From Serratia inhibens (GTDB lineage: Bacteria > Pseudomonadota > Gammaproteobacteria > Enterobacterales > Enterobacteriaceae), in the NCBI RefSeq assembly GCF_003591175.1, contig NZ_QYYG01000009.1, positions 1 through 64,000 on the forward strand: DNA of 64,000 bases. The letters are read 5' to 3'. The stretch's first letter is position 1. Each line of letters starts with the position of its first letter. Below are positions 35,286 through 45,173 of the stretch, piece by piece. A program made the position numbers and the translations under genes. The notes under the pieces were generated by a model. It was not told the DNA's origin. It saw only the letters and a program-made list of their open reading frames with translations, and did not search any database.

Positions 35286-36544
35286 TTATTCTCCCCGATA
35301 TCTGCCGCCACGGCATCGTGATAAGGCAGGTAGTCATTAACCAGCCATTGGAAGTCCGCCGTTAAAGACGCCAGCGAATCATTCCACAGCAGGATCCCGC
35401 CAATACGGTCGCGTACGCTCTGCGGTTGGGTCAGCAGCGTGCCTTGCGGAACCTCCCATGCCGTTTTATATGCGCTGCCGACGCTGATGTTTTTTTCTAT
35501 ATCGGCACGCGCGCCTTCCCGATGCGGATACCACACCCAGGCGGCGTAACCGACAGGCCGCTCGCTCGTCTGCTCCAGCAAACCCATTTGCGCCAGAAAA
35601 TGCTGCTCTTCGATATTGCGGCCAGAGCACAGGGCATGCATTTGCGGGATCCAGCCGCCGGGCGCGCGGGCGGCGATTTCCAGAAACACGATACGGTCGT
35701 CTTTGGTCAGGAAGGCTTCCAGATGAGTCGCGCCGTCAGGCACGTAACCCAGCGCATCGAATACGCGGGAGTTATAAGCTTCAAAGCGTGAATACAGCGG
35801 ATTTTCCTTATCCAGCGGTAAGCTGCCCACGGGTTTGCCGTCAATAAACTCGGCGTTGGGGTGGCTGTATTGGCAGATATAAATATCGGCGATCTTTCCT
35901 TGATAAACCAGGCTGTCGATATGGAACAGCGTTCCTTCAATAAATTGGTCCAACTCATAGTTTTCAACGTCTTTATTGGCTTCACACCATTGCCGCAGCG
36001 CCGGGCGGTCATGAATTTTGGCGATTCGTTCGCTGCCGGCCGAATCAATTTGTTTGGCGAATATCGGGTAAGACAAGGCATGTTCAACCTGCTGAAGATA
36101 ACGTTCAGGAGAGGTCTGATAGGACTGCGGAGAAAAAGGCGCTACCCGAGGGATCTCTATATCGCCGGCAGCCATGACAGCCTTCATGCGCAGCTTGTTG
36201 ATAAAGGGTTCCGTTTGCGCGAACGTTGCGCCCTGAATACCGAATATTTCCCGCAGGTGTGCTGCGTGCCCCAGAAAATACTCGTCGTTGGTGATAATTC
36301 TCACCTCCGCCATATTGGTGATATTGCGACGGATAAAGAGATCGCGACAGGCTTGCTCCAGCTCTTTTGTCGTGAAGGGATCGCAGATTTGAATATCGTC
36401 GAAACAAGGTTTTTGATCCGCGGGCAAATTGCCCCAGCCCTGTTTTCCCGTTAGCAGACAGACTGCGTATTTTTCCCTGTCGATCAGCTTATTCCAGTCA
36501 GCCCGGAAGGTGACAATGTTCTGTAATATGATAAATGTTTTCAT
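35282..36544 (-). CDS. ATP-grasp domain ligase
   Basis: A 420-residue cytosolic ATP-grasp protein. Features: a pre-ATP-grasp N-terminal domain to about residue 110; ATP-binding lysines in NKLRMK (117-121) and YPIFAKQIDSAGSERI (Lys164); the adenine-side acidic stretch YELDQFIEGTLFHID (196-210); and the Mg-binding Glu289 in VFLEIAARAPGGW. This layout is that of carboxylate-amine ligases such as dipeptide synthetases (BacD-like). It follows the aminomutase gene by 24 bp with a GAGG Shine-Dalgarno. Inference: it forms an amide bond between a carboxylic acid and an amino acid made or altered by the neighbours. Confidence 0.8.
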   Translation of the reverse strand: MKTFIILQNIVTFRADWNKLIDREKYAVCLLTGKQGWGNLPADQKPCFDDIQICDPFTTKELEQACRDLFIRRNITNMAEVRIITNDEYFLGHAAHLREIFGIQGATFAQTEPFINKLRMKAVMAAGDIEIPRVAPFSPQSYQTSPERYLQQVEHALSYPIFAKQIDSAGSERIAKIHDRPALRQWCEANKDVENYELDQFIEGTLFHIDSLVYQGKIADIYICQYSHPNAEFIDGKPVGSLPLDKENPLYSRFEAYNSRVFDALGYVPDGATHLEAFLTKDDRIVFLEIAARAPGGWIPQMHALCSGRNIEEQHFLAQMGLLEQTSERPVGYAAWVWYPHREGARADIEKNISVGSAYKTAWEVPQGTLLTQPQSVRDRIGGILLWNDSLASLTADFQWLVNDYLPYHDAVAADIGENK

Positions 36545-36568
36545 GCGACAGCCTCTTTCCCTGTTGTT

Positions 36569-37570
36569 TTAGTTGGTAATGGGCGACCAGTCGGCCGTTC
36601 TGACCGTTTTGCCGTAAAAATCCGTGACGGTAGCGGTATCCGTTTGCCAGTGTTCGCTCGGCACCACCACTTTGCCGGAAGCGCTGGGGATATCGATAAC
36701 GTGCTGAGGGAAGGCGAGGCCGGACAGTTCATTGCGCAACTGCGTCATGATCGCCATCTCATCTTCGAGGCGCATGACAAAACGCCGGGTAGAGGTGACT
36801 TCCTGACCGTGATAAATGTAATAAGGGCGAACGCCCAACTCGAATAAACGCAAAAATAGGGTTTTCAGCGTCTCCTTGTCGTCATTGATTGTTTTCAGGA
36901 AGACGGTTTGCGTCAGCAACACATAGCCCATCTTTTTGAAAGCCCGGATCATCTCGATGACTTCAGGTTGCAGCTCATCCGGATGGTCGATGTGCAGACT
37001 CAAATACACCGTCGGTTTAGCCTGCGCCAGCTCTTCCATCAATTCCATACGCACCTTACCCGGGTTTTGCAGCGGATAGCGGGTATGGATCCTGACCACT
37101 TTTACATGGTCGATCGCTTTCAGTCGATTAAACAGATATTGCAGACCTTTGGGGTTGGTCAGCGGATCGCCACCGCTGGCGATGACTTCGTAGATGCTTT
37201 TATCGTTGGCGATATAGTCAACGATATCATCGATCTGAGACATTTTTAACCGACCTTCCACATCCAGGCCGACCCCCACGCGATCCTGCCGTTCACAATA
37301 CCGACAGTTGGCGGCGCAGGTATAAGAGAGCAAGACCAGTAATTGGCCATCATATTTTTTTACCGTACCAAAAACGGGCGTGGATGTTTTCTCGTTCAGC
37401 AGGTCAACGTCAAGATTGGCCGGCAATGTTTCATATTCAGGATTGAATTCATACATATCCTTTATTGCCTGGCTGGTTTTGCTGAGTTCTTTTAAATAAG
37501 GTGTCAATTTTTCTGAAAAACGCGTTTCTTCTTCAACCTGTTTAACGACAATATTTTGCTCGGCAGACAT
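36569..37570 (-). CDS. KamA-family radical SAM/PLP aminomutase (substrate unknown)
   Basis: Lysine-2,3-aminomutase-type enzyme of 333 residues. The radical SAM cluster motif CAANCRYC (Cys85, 89, 92), the SAM-binding SGGDPL (132-137) and the barrel strands VYLSLHIDHPDEL and GVRPYYIY are clear. The PLP lysine is Lys300 in IDIPSASGK, replacing the usual GGGGK loop. Aligning by eye with clostridial lysine 2,3-aminomutase, the two aspartates that hold the substrate side chain (Asp293, Asp330) correspond here to Gln256 and Asp293. The protein is shorter at both ends than KamA, about the size of EpmB. It is unlikely to be EpmB because the neighbours do not fit and the pocket differs. GGAGAA precedes the start. 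Confidence 0.85.
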   Translation of the reverse strand: MSAEQNIVVKQVEEETRFSEKLTPYLKELSKTSQAIKDMYEFNPEYETLPANLDVDLLNEKTSTPVFGTVKKYDGQLLVLLSYTCAANCRYCERQDRVGVGLDVEGRLKMSQIDDIVDYIANDKSIYEVIASGGDPLTNPKGLQYLFNRLKAIDHVKVVRIHTRYPLQNPGKVRMELMEELAQAKPTVYLSLHIDHPDELQPEVIEMIRAFKKMGYVLLTQTVFLKTINDDKETLKTLFLRLFELGVRPYYIYHGQEVTSTRRFVMRLEDEMAIMTQLRNELSGLAFPQHVIDIPSASGKVVVPSEHWQTDTATVTDFYGKTVRTADWSPITN

Positions 37571-37594
37571 TGTTATTCTCCATGCTCTTATTGA

Positions 37595-38602
37595 TCACGA
37601 GGGTTGTAAAATACCGTTTCCATTCACGCGGTTGCGTACGTTAACCCCGGCCATGATGCCCAAAAGCAGCTCGGCCGATTTGGTTCTCATTTCCAGGAAT
37701 GATTCTTCAGTGTAAAAAGCCGAGTGTGCGGTAAGAATAACGTTATCCAGAGTTCTGAAACCTGCGGGGATATCGGGTTCATTCTCCAGGACATCCAGCC
37801 CGGCCGCAGCAACCTTGCCGGATTTAAGCGCTTCTAACAAAGCCTGTGAATCCACAATGCCCCCGCGTGCCGTATTGACCAGCAAGACGCCTTCTTTCAT
37901 TTGCTGAAACTGCGGTGCGGAAAGGAGATGGTGGGAAGTGCGGTTTAGGGAAGCGTTGACAGAAACGATATCCGACGAAGCGAGCAACTCCTCAAGGGAT
38001 TCACAGCGTGTTACGCCATGCGTTTTATCAACCCCGCTGGCGACATAGGGGTCGTAAAACCGGATTTTCAAACCAAAGGCCGCCGCTCTTTTTGCCACGG
38101 CACCGCCGATGCGGCCAAAACCGATGATCCCCAGGGTCTTGTCACGCAAGCGGTACAACTTTTTGACGCTGGCCCAGTCCCAACCCCCTTGTCTGACATG
38201 CAGATTGATGTCGTTGAGTTTACGGGCTACGCCGAGCATCAGCGCCAAAGTGTGATCGGCCACTTCTTCTGTGCCGTAGTCGGGAATATTGTACACGGCG
38301 ATGTCGAGCTGCCTGGCGGCGTCGATATCCACATTATCGTAACCGACGGCGGCTTTAACGATAGCGCGGCAGCGGCCTAAATTACGTAAAAAAGCCTGAT
38401 TGAACTGGATGGACGGGATGCATGCCCAGATGATCATGAACTCTATCTCAGGCAGGATTTCGGCGGGTATTTCATTGATATTGCTGATATGTGCCAAGTG
38501 AACATCATACCCGGCCAGTATTTCTCGCTCAATATCTGGTTGGGGGAAATGTTTTTCCGTTGTCGAATCAATGATTAAAACCTTGGTACGTCTGGGTTCC
38601 AT
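37595..38602 (-). CDS. D-2-hydroxyacid dehydrogenase, CtBP-like
   Basis: NAD-dependent 2-hydroxyacid dehydrogenase of 335 residues. The nucleotide fold has GFGRIG (161-166) and the acidic end of beta-2 in FYDPY. The catalytic triad is Arg246 (NTARGG), Glu275 (ENEP) and His293 (LTAHSAFYTEE). The sequence after the His is the CtBP-like type, not the HIGG type of SerA, with Phe296 where CtBP has its substrate-contacting Trp. It would reduce a 2-keto acid or oxidise a 2-hydroxy acid. It is the first gene of the four-gene operon, 24 bp before the aminomutase gene. The substrate is unknown. Confidence 0.85.
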   Translation of the reverse strand: MEPRRTKVLIIDSTTEKHFPQPDIEREILAGYDVHLAHISNINEIPAEILPEIEFMIIWACIPSIQFNQAFLRNLGRCRAIVKAAVGYDNVDIDAARQLDIAVYNIPDYGTEEVADHTLALMLGVARKLNDINLHVRQGGWDWASVKKLYRLRDKTLGIIGFGRIGGAVAKRAAAFGLKIRFYDPYVASGVDKTHGVTRCESLEELLASSDIVSVNASLNRTSHHLLSAPQFQQMKEGVLLVNTARGGIVDSQALLEALKSGKVAAAGLDVLENEPDIPAGFRTLDNVILTAHSAFYTEESFLEMRTKSAELLLGIMAGVNVRNRVNGNGILQPS

Positions 38603-39454
38603 CTAACGCCCACTCCATAATTGTTAAGATAACATTAACATTACAAACTGAGTGTTAATTGAAGCACGGTTCCTTTTTTCTAACAAGTTGATGGGTTTTA
38701 GCTTAAAAAATCGATTAATATTCAATATGTAGTTTATAAATCCAATGGTTATGGTTTTGTTAATCAAAAAAACAGAATATGGGTAAGGGATAGAAATATT
38801 AATCTTCTGAAAGAAACAAAGAAAACGTGAAAAATATTTACCTTTACCGGGATGGGTAAACGAGTCCTTTTACTGAAAGAATCCACTCTGCCCGATGCGA
38901 CAGAGAGGCTTGGGTCGGAGCGCATTCATCGTCATCAGGAAAACTCACTGCGCTCAAGTGAACGACAAGTTTCGGCCTGCTCAAACATGGGATCACCCAT
39001 AGCTTTTCCTTATATAACCCTTCATTTGAAATAATCTAATTTCAGCCGATTTTTCGCATTACTTTTTCTAATTTAATGTTCGGTTATCAAAAGTCGAAAT
39101 TCCGCGACAAGCCGTTGGTTTGTTATATAACTTCGGATTTTTGGTGCTCCAATTGTTGGTTTTGTGCCTTAAAGCGCATTTTTCCAGTTAAAAACTCTGC
39201 ACACTAGCCCGGCTTTTTAATGACGACGGACACCGCCAAACCTATTTTAACTTATGGTTAATGGGGACGTTCGGTGATAACGTCAGAGCAAAGGTATCGT
39301 TTGCGTCACGACGGTCAGCCGCAGTTTCCGTACGTTTCGGCGCAGCGTTTCCGTTGGGCAGTCAGTGCGCCACGCAACCCGGCCCGCGAGCCATAATCTG
39401 ACGTATTGCGTGGCAGCACCCTAACTTCAGCTACTGAGTGGAATGAGGGAAAAG
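38603..39454. other. 852-bp A/T-rich intergenic region upstream of gcvT and the four-gene operon
   Basis: No convincing gene is found; a 60-codon frame at 38852-39034 lacks a good RBS and protein character. The left part must hold the promoter of the minus-strand operon (GGAG Shine-Dalgarno just before 38602). The right part is the gcvT leader. CTAAT motifs, the core of GcvA sites, occur at 39036-39040 and 39068-39072. The base composition is markedly A/T-rich up to about 39220 and then returns to the GC-rich norm. Confidence 0.65.
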
Positions 39455-40552
39455 ATGGCAAAGCAAACCCCACTGTACGACCAGCACGTGGCGTGCGGTG
39501 CGCGCATGGTAGATTTTCATGGCTGGATGATGCCGCTGCATTACGGCTCCCAGATCGATGAGCACCACGCCGTGCGTCAGGATGCCGGTATGTTCGACGT
39601 CTCCCATATGACCATCGTGGATCTGCACGGTGCCCGCACCCGCGAGTTCCTGCGCTATCTGCTGGCGAATGACGTCGCCAAGCTCACTCAACCTGGCAAA
39701 GCGCTGTATACCGGCATGCTGAATGCGTCCGGTGGCGTGATCGACGATCTTATCGTTTACTTCCTTACTGAAGACTATTTCCGCCTGGTGGTGAACTCCG
39801 CCACGCGCGACAAAGACCTGGCCTGGATCGAAGAACACGCTGCACCTTATGGCATTGAACTGAGGGTGCGCGACGATCTGGCGCTGATTGCGGTGCAGGG
39901 CCCACAGGCCAAAGAACGTGCCGCCACCCTGTTTACCCCGGAACAAAAAAGCGCGGTCGAAGGCATGAAACCCTTCTTCGGCGTGCAGGCCGGGGATCTG
40001 TTCATTGCCACCACCGGTTATACCGGCGAAGCGGGTTATGAAATCGCCCTGCCGAAAGAGCAGGCGGCGGATTTCTGGCAACAACTGCTGGCGGCGGGCG
40101 TTAAACCGGCCGGTTTGGGCGCGCGCGACACTCTGCGCCTGGAAGCGGGCATGAATCTGTATGGCCAAGAGATGGACGAAGGCGTTTCGCCGCTGGCTGC
40201 CAACATGGGCTGGACCATCGCCTGGCAGCCGGAAGATCGCCAGTTCATCGGCCGTGACGCGCTGGAGCAGCTGCGGGAACAAGGCACCGAACAACTGGTC
40301 GGCTTGATCATGACGGAAAAAGGCGTATTACGTAATGAGCTGCCGGTGCGTTTCACCGACGCGGCAGGTCAGTCGCGCGAAGGGGTGATCACCAGCGGCT
40401 CATTCTCGCCGACCCTGGGCTTCAGTATTGCCCTGGCGCGCGTGCCCGCCGGTATCGGCGAGCAGGCTATCGTGCAAATCCGCAACCGCGAAATGCCGGT
40501 CAAGGTCACCAAACCCGGCTTTGTCCGTGCCGGTAAGCCACTGACTAATTAA
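39455..40552 (+). CDS. gcvT: Glycine cleavage system T protein (aminomethyltransferase)
   Basis: Tetrahydrofolate-dependent T protein of 365 residues that takes the aminomethyl group from the lipoyl arm of GcvH and releases ammonia and 5,10-methylene-THF. Typical segments: [24 protein letters not shown], the catalytic-Asp region [15 protein letters not shown], and YTGEAGYEI in the middle. Start [11 protein letters not shown] at 39455 behind GAGGGAAAAG. First gene of gcvTHP; in E. coli the operon is activated by GcvA with glycine and repressed by PurR. Confidence 0.97.
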   Translation: MAKQTPLYDQHVACGARMVDFHGWMMPLHYGSQIDEHHAVRQDAGMFDVSHMTIVDLHGARTREFLRYLLANDVAKLTQPGKALYTGMLNASGGVIDDLIVYFLTEDYFRLVVNSATRDKDLAWIEEHAAPYGIELRVRDDLALIAVQGPQAKERAATLFTPEQKSAVEGMKPFFGVQAGDLFIATTGYTGEAGYEIALPKEQAADFWQQLLAAGVKPAGLGARDTLRLEAGMNLYGQEMDEGVSPLAANMGWTIAWQPEDRQFIGRDALEQLREQGTEQLVGLIMTEKGVLRNELPVRFTDAAGQSREGVITSGSFSPTLGFSIALARVPAGIGEQAIVQIRNREMPVKVTKPGFVRAGKPLTN

Positions 40553-40597
40553 ATTTTTGTTTATTGATTCTTTATTTCTTCGAAGGAGTAGCTGGCG

Positions 40598-40984
40598 ATG
40601 AGCAATGTGCCAACAGAATTGAAATATGCGGCATCCCACGAATGGGTGCGTGACGAAGGCAATGGTGAATACGTGGTAGGCATCACCGAACACGCGCAGG
40701 AACTGCTGGGTGACATGGTGTTTGTCGATCTGCCAGAAGTTGGTGCGGCAGTGACCGCCGGCGACGACTGCGCCGTGGCGGAATCGGTGAAGGCCGCTTC
40801 CGATATCTATGCGCCAATCAGCGGCGAAATCGTTGCGGTCAACGACGCGCTGGAAGCTTCACCTGAGCTGGTGAACAGCGAGCCTTATGGCGATGGCTGG
40901 CTGTTCCGCATCAAGGCTTCCGACGCTGCCGAACTCGGTAAGCTGTTGGATGCCGGTGCATACCAGGCTTCTATCGACGAGTAA
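40598..40984 (+). CDS. gcvH: Glycine cleavage system H protein
   Basis: Lipoyl carrier protein of 128 residues. The lipoylation lysine is Lys65 in AESVKAASD. The protein shuttles the aminomethyl group between GcvP and GcvT and passes electrons to lipoamide dehydrogenase. AAGGAG precedes the ATG. It lies 45 bp after gcvT; an ERIC element separates it from gcvP. Confidence 0.98.
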   Translation: MSNVPTELKYAASHEWVRDEGNGEYVVGITEHAQELLGDMVFVDLPEVGAAVTAGDDCAVAESVKAASDIYAPISGEIVAVNDALEASPELVNSEPYGDGWLFRIKASDAAELGKLLDAGAYQASIDE

Positions 40985-40987
40985 TCA

Positions 40988-41115
40988 ACATACTCTTCGT
41001 CTTTCAAGTGCAGCCTGGTTATCTGCACTGGCTTACCCCGGTGACTTACTTAAGTCAGCGCCTGGGGATAAGCAAGCCGGCCGCCTGGCTGCAACTTGAA
41101 ATCCATTGAGTATGT
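40988..41115. repeat. ERIC element between gcvH and gcvP
   Basis: A 128-bp element with terminal inverted repeats ACATACTC / GAGTATGT extended by TTTCAAGTGCAGCC and GCTGCAACTTGAAA. The inner segments GCTTACCCCGGTGACTTACT and AGTCAGCGCCTGGGGATAAG are diverged ERIC core. Length agrees with the 127-bp ERIC unit. It lies 4 bp after the gcvH stop and 90 bp before gcvP, so it is transcribed within the operon and can fold into a long hairpin. Confidence 0.85.
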
Positions 41116-41205
41116 AACGCCTTTACCCAGGCATTGAGGGTAGGGCGTTTCAGTTATAGAACAGGCTATATCCCGTATCCCGTCAGCATTCAGGAATTTG
41201 TAGCA

Positions 41206-44085
41206 ATGACTCAGACACTCAGCCAACTTGAACACAGCGAAGCGTTCATCGAACGCCACATCGGCTCTTCTGCGCAACAACAGCAGCAGTTGCTGGAAGC
41301 GGTGGGCGCACGCTCGCTCAGCGCGCTGATCCAACAGATTGTGCCGGCAGACATTCAGTTGCCGGGGCCGCCGCCGGTGGGCGATGCGGCGACTGAACAT
41401 CAGGCGCTGGCCGAACTGAAGGCGATTGCCTCGCAGAATCAGCGCTACAAATCCTATATCGGTATGGGCTACAGCGCGGTGCTGACGCCGCCGGTGATCC
41501 TGCGCAACATGCTGGAAAATCCGGGCTGGTACACCGCTTATACCCCTTATCAGCCGGAAGTGTCGCAGGGCCGCCTTGAGGCGCTACTGAACTTCCAGAC
41601 CCTGACTCTGGATCTGACCGGTCTGGATCTGGCGTCCGCCTCGCTGCTGGACGAAGCCACCGCCGCCGCCGAAGCGATGGCGCTGGCCAAGCGTGCCAGC
41701 AAGCTGAAAGACGCCAACCGCTTCTTCGTGGCTGACGACGTGCATCCGCAAACGTTGGACGTGGTGCGTACTCGCGCCGAAACCTTCGGTTTTGAAGTGA
41801 TCGTGGATCAAGCCGAGAAGGTGCTGGAGCTGCAGGGCGTGTTCGGTGTGCTGTTGCAACAGGTGGGCACCACCGGCGAACTGCACGACTACGGTGCGTT
41901 GCTGGCTGAGCTGAAAACCCGCAAAATCGTCACCAGCGTGGCGGCCGACATCATGGCGCTGGTGCTGTTGACCGCACCGGGCAAACAGGGCGCAGACGTG
42001 GTCTTCGGTTCCGCGCAGCGCTTTGGCGTGCCAATGGGTTACGGCGGCCCGCACGCCGCCTTCTTCGCTTGCCGCGACGAATTCAAACGCTCAATGCCGG
42101 GCCGCATTATCGGCGTATCCCGCGATGCTGCCGGCAATACCGCGCTGCGTATGGCGATGCAAACCCGTGAGCAACATATCCGCCGCGAAAAAGCCAACTC
42201 GAATATTTGTACCTCGCAGGTGCTGCTGGCCAACATCGCCAGCCTGTACGCGGTGTACCACGGCCCGCAGGGCCTGCAGCGCATTGCCGGGCGTATCCAT
42301 CGCCTGACCGACATTCTGGCCGCCGGATTGCTGCAGGCTGGTCTGGCGCTGCGTCATAAAACCTGGTTCGATACCCTGACGGTGGAAGTCAAAGACAAGG
42401 CCGCAGTGCTGGAACGCGCGCTGAGCTTTGGCATCAACCTGCGTACCGACATCCACGGCGCGGTGGGTATCACGCTGGACGAAGCCACCTCGCGTGAAGA
42501 CGTGCAGACGTTGTTCGCCCTGTTGGTGGGTGACGATCACGGGCTGGACATCGACGCGCTGGACGCGGCGGTGAGCAAAAACGGCCTGTCGATCCCGGCG
42601 GCGATGCTGCGCAAGGATCCGATCTTGTCCCATCCGGTATTCAATCGCTACCACAGCGAAACCGAGATGATGCGTTATATGCACCGTCTGGAGCGCAAAG
42701 ATTTGGCGCTCAACCAGGCGATGATCCCGCTCGGCTCCTGCACCATGAAGCTGAATGCGGCGGCGGAAATGATCCCGATCACCTGGCCTGAATTCTCCGA
42801 ACTGCACCCATTCTGCCCGCCAGAGCAGGCGGCAGGCTATCAGCAGATGATCGGCCAGTTGTCGCAGTGGCTGGTGCAATTGACCGGCTACGATGCGGTT
42901 TGCATGCAGCCGAACTCCGGCGCGCAGGGCGAGTACGCCGGCCTGCTGGCGATCCGCCGTTACCACGAAAGCCGTAACGAAGCGGGCCGTCATATCTGCC
43001 TGATCCCAAGTTCCGCGCACGGCACCAACCCGGCTTCCGCCCAGATGGCGGGCATGAGCGTCGTGGTAGTGGCCTGTGACAAAAACGGCAACATCGATCT
43101 GCACGATCTGCGCGTCAAGGCAGAACAGGCGGGCGAAGCGCTGTCCTGCATCATGGTGACTTACCCGTCTACCCACGGCGTGTATGAAGAAACCATCCGC
43201 GAAGTGTGCCAGATCGTTCATCAGTTCGGCGGCCAGGTGTACCTCGACGGCGCCAACATGAATGCTCAGGTCGGCATTACTACTCCAGGTTACATCGGTG
43301 CGGACGTCTCGCACCTTAACCTGCACAAAACCTTCTGCATCCCGCACGGCGGCGGCGGCCCGGGAATGGGCCCGATCGGCGTGAAAGCGCATCTGGCACC
43401 CTTTGTGCCGGGCCACAGCGTGGTGCAGATCGACGGCGTAACCACTCAGCAAGGCGCAGTGTCCGCCGCGCCGTTCGGCAGCGCCTCAATTTTGCCAATC
43501 AGTTGGATGTACATCCGCATGATGGGCGCGGAAGGGTTAAAACTGGCGAGCCAGGTGGCGATCCTCAACGCCAACTACATCGCGACCCGTCTGAAAGATG
43601 CCTATCCGGTGCTGTATACCGGCCGCGACCATCGCGTGGCGCATGAATGTATTCTCGATATTCGTCCGCTGAAAGAAGAGACCGGCATCAGCGAAATGGA
43701 CATCGCCAAACGCCTGATTGACTACGGTTTCCATGCGCCGACCATGTCGTTCCCGGTTGCGGGCACGCTGATGGTCGAACCTACCGAATCGGAAAGCAAG
43801 GTGGAGCTGGATCGCTTTATCGACGCGATGCTGGCCATTCGCAGCGAGATAGACCGGGTGGCGAAAGGCGAATGGCCGCTGGAAGACAATCCGCTGGTGA
43901 ACGCACCGCACATTCAGGCGGAGCTGGTCAGCGATTGGCAGCATGCCTACAGCCGCGAGCTGGCGGTGTTCCCTGTCGCCGGTGTGCGTGAGAACAAATA
44001 CTGGCCGAGCGTGAAGCGCCTGGATGACGTGTACGGCGACCGTAACCTGTTCTGCTCCTGCGTGCCAATGAGCGAATACGAATAA
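41206..44085 (+). CDS. gcvP: Glycine dehydrogenase (decarboxylating), P protein
   Basis: PLP-dependent decarboxylase of 959 residues, the size of E. coli GcvP, built of two homologous halves. The second half has the PLP lysine in [21 protein letters not shown] (about residue 707) and the [16 protein letters not shown] segment. The first half keeps the [17 protein letters not shown] and [18 protein letters not shown] segments. Start [20 protein letters not shown] at 41206 with CAGGA upstream; the longer frame begins inside the gap and is not conserved. The gap to gcvH is enlarged by an ERIC element. Confidence 0.97.
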   Translation: MTQTLSQLEHSEAFIERHIGSSAQQQQQLLEAVGARSLSALIQQIVPADIQLPGPPPVGDAATEHQALAELKAIASQNQRYKSYIGMGYSAVLTPPVILRNMLENPGWYTAYTPYQPEVSQGRLEALLNFQTLTLDLTGLDLASASLLDEATAAAEAMALAKRASKLKDANRFFVADDVHPQTLDVVRTRAETFGFEVIVDQAEKVLELQGVFGVLLQQVGTTGELHDYGALLAELKTRKIVTSVAADIMALVLLTAPGKQGADVVFGSAQRFGVPMGYGGPHAAFFACRDEFKRSMPGRIIGVSRDAAGNTALRMAMQTREQHIRREKANSNICTSQVLLANIASLYAVYHGPQGLQRIAGRIHRLTDILAAGLLQAGLALRHKTWFDTLTVEVKDKAAVLERALSFGINLRTDIHGAVGITLDEATSREDVQTLFALLVGDDHGLDIDALDAAVSKNGLSIPAAMLRKDPILSHPVFNRYHSETEMMRYMHRLERKDLALNQAMIPLGSCTMKLNAAAEMIPITWPEFSELHPFCPPEQAAGYQQMIGQLSQWLVQLTGYDAVCMQPNSGAQGEYAGLLAIRRYHESRNEAGRHICLIPSSAHGTNPASAQMAGMSVVVVACDKNGNIDLHDLRVKAEQAGEALSCIMVTYPSTHGVYEETIREVCQIVHQFGGQVYLDGANMNAQVGITTPGYIGADVSHLNLHKTFCIPHGGGGPGMGPIGVKAHLAPFVPGHSVVQIDGVTTQQGAVSAAPFGSASILPISWMYIRMMGAEGLKLASQVAILNANYIATRLKDAYPVLYTGRDHRVAHECILDIRPLKEETGISEMDIAKRLIDYGFHAPTMSFPVAGTLMVEPTESESKVELDRFIDAMLAIRSEIDRVAKGEWPLEDNPLVNAPHIQAELVSDWQHAYSRELAVFPVAGVRENKYWPSVKRLDDVYGDRNLFCSCVPMSEYE

Positions 44086-44110
44086 CACATTCGGTAAAGT
44101 TTGTTAGCAA

Positions 44111-44142
44111 GGGACACCGCATGATGCGGTGTCCCTTTTTTA
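44111..44142 (+). terminator. Terminator of gcvTHP
   Basis: GGGACACCGCAT / ATGCGGTGTCCC, a perfect 12-bp stem, followed by TTTTTTATT, 25 bp after the gcvP stop. Confidence 0.95.
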
Positions 44143-44207
44143 TTGCCGGGCCGCAGTGATTGCGCTTCACTGCTTAATGGGCAAACTCAATGGCATAAGG
44201 AATCGTT

Positions 44208-45173
44208 ATGAAAGCGGCAATCGTAAAAACGTTAGGGCAGCCACCGGTTTTCGGGTCAGTCGAAGAGCCGCAGGCTCAGGCGGGGGAGGTGTTGATTGAG
44301 GTGACGTTGGCGGGCATCAAGCAGCTTGACCGCGCGATGGTAGCGGGAACCCACTACTCCAGCCCCAGGACCTTGCCGATTGTGCCCGGCACTGATGGCG
44401 TGGGCTATGCACCGGACGGCCAACGGGTGTATTTCGCCTCGTTCCGCCAGCCGCATGGCGCACTGGCGGAAAGAACCGTCGCGTCATGGACAGTGCCGGT
44501 GCCGGAAGGCGTGGATGACGCCACCGCCGCGGCGCTGATAAACCCGGCTTTCGCCGCCTGGCTGCCGCTTCATTGGCGCGCCGAGGTACAGCCGGGTGAA
44601 ACTGTGCTGATTATTGGCGCTACGGGCACGTCAGGCAAACTGGCGGTGGCCGCCGCGCGTCAGGCGGGAGCGGGGCGCATCGTGGCGGCCGGTCGTCGGC
44701 AAAGCGTGTTGGATGCGCTGGGCGTTGATGGCACGGTAGATCTCGGGCTGGAAGGCGCTGAACTGGTACAGGCTTTTGCCGACGCCGCCGGCCCGGCAGG
44801 CTATAACGTGATTATCGATTATATCTGGGGAGCGGCCACCGAAGCGCTGCTCGCCACCTTGAACAACCACGATCTCTCTTCCTATGCCGGAGGGCGCGGT
44901 ATCCGGCTGGTTAACGTCGGCTCAATGGCCGGGCCGGATATCCGGCTGCCGGCGGCGGTGCTGCGCAGTAATCAGCTGCAGATTATGGGCAGCGGTACCG
45001 GTAACTTCCCGCCGGTGGCAGAAATGCAGAGATATGCCAACGAGATCCTGGCCCTGGCGGCGGCAGGCAAGATCGCCGTCGAAACGCAGGAGCATGGTTT
45101 AACCGAGATTGCCGCCGTCTGGGATTTGAACAAGAAAAGCGACGTTCGTTCGGTGATCCGCATTTCGCGTTAG
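44208..45173 (+). CDS. MDR-superfamily quinone oxidoreductase-like protein
   Basis: Medium-chain dehydrogenase/reductase of 321 residues without the catalytic-zinc cysteine/histidine set, so of the quinone oxidoreductase type. N-terminal GroES-like domain; NADPH-binding Rossmann motif IIGATGTSGKLAVAAARQAGAGRIVAAGR (residues 138-166). It would reduce a quinone or enone with NADPH; the substrate is unknown. It stands alone, with its own RBS (AAGGAAT) after the gcvP terminator. Its stop overlaps the remnant of a minus-strand transporter gene. Confidence 0.85.
   Translation: MKAAIVKTLGQPPVFGSVEEPQAQAGEVLIEVTLAGIKQLDRAMVAGTHYSSPRTLPIVPGTDGVGYAPDGQRVYFASFRQPHGALAERTVASWTVPVPEGVDDATAAALINPAFAAWLPLHWRAEVQPGETVLIIGATGTSGKLAVAAARQAGAGRIVAAGRRQSVLDALGVDGTVDLGLEGAELVQAFADAAGPAGYNVIIDYIWGAATEALLATLNNHDLSSYAGGRGIRLVNVGSMAGPDIRLPAAVLRSNQLQIMGSGTGNFPPVAEMQRYANEILALAAAGKIAVETQEHGLTEIAAVWDLNKKSDVRSVIRISR

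Noticed and set aside
36569-37570. The KamA-like gene as epmB (EF-P lysine modification)
   Set aside because: The neighbours are biosynthetic and export genes, not epmA or efp, and the substrate-binding residues and PLP loop differ from what I know of EpmB.
38852-39034. A 60-codon frame in the A/T-rich gap upstream of gcvT
   Set aside because: No Shine-Dalgarno, no recognisable domain and no hydrophobic pattern. It is kept only as part of the gap description.
42091-43452. A 453-codon antisense frame opposite gcvP
   Set aside because: Same shadow composition (His/Gln/Arg-rich), no motif and no RBS, while gcvP is unmistakable.
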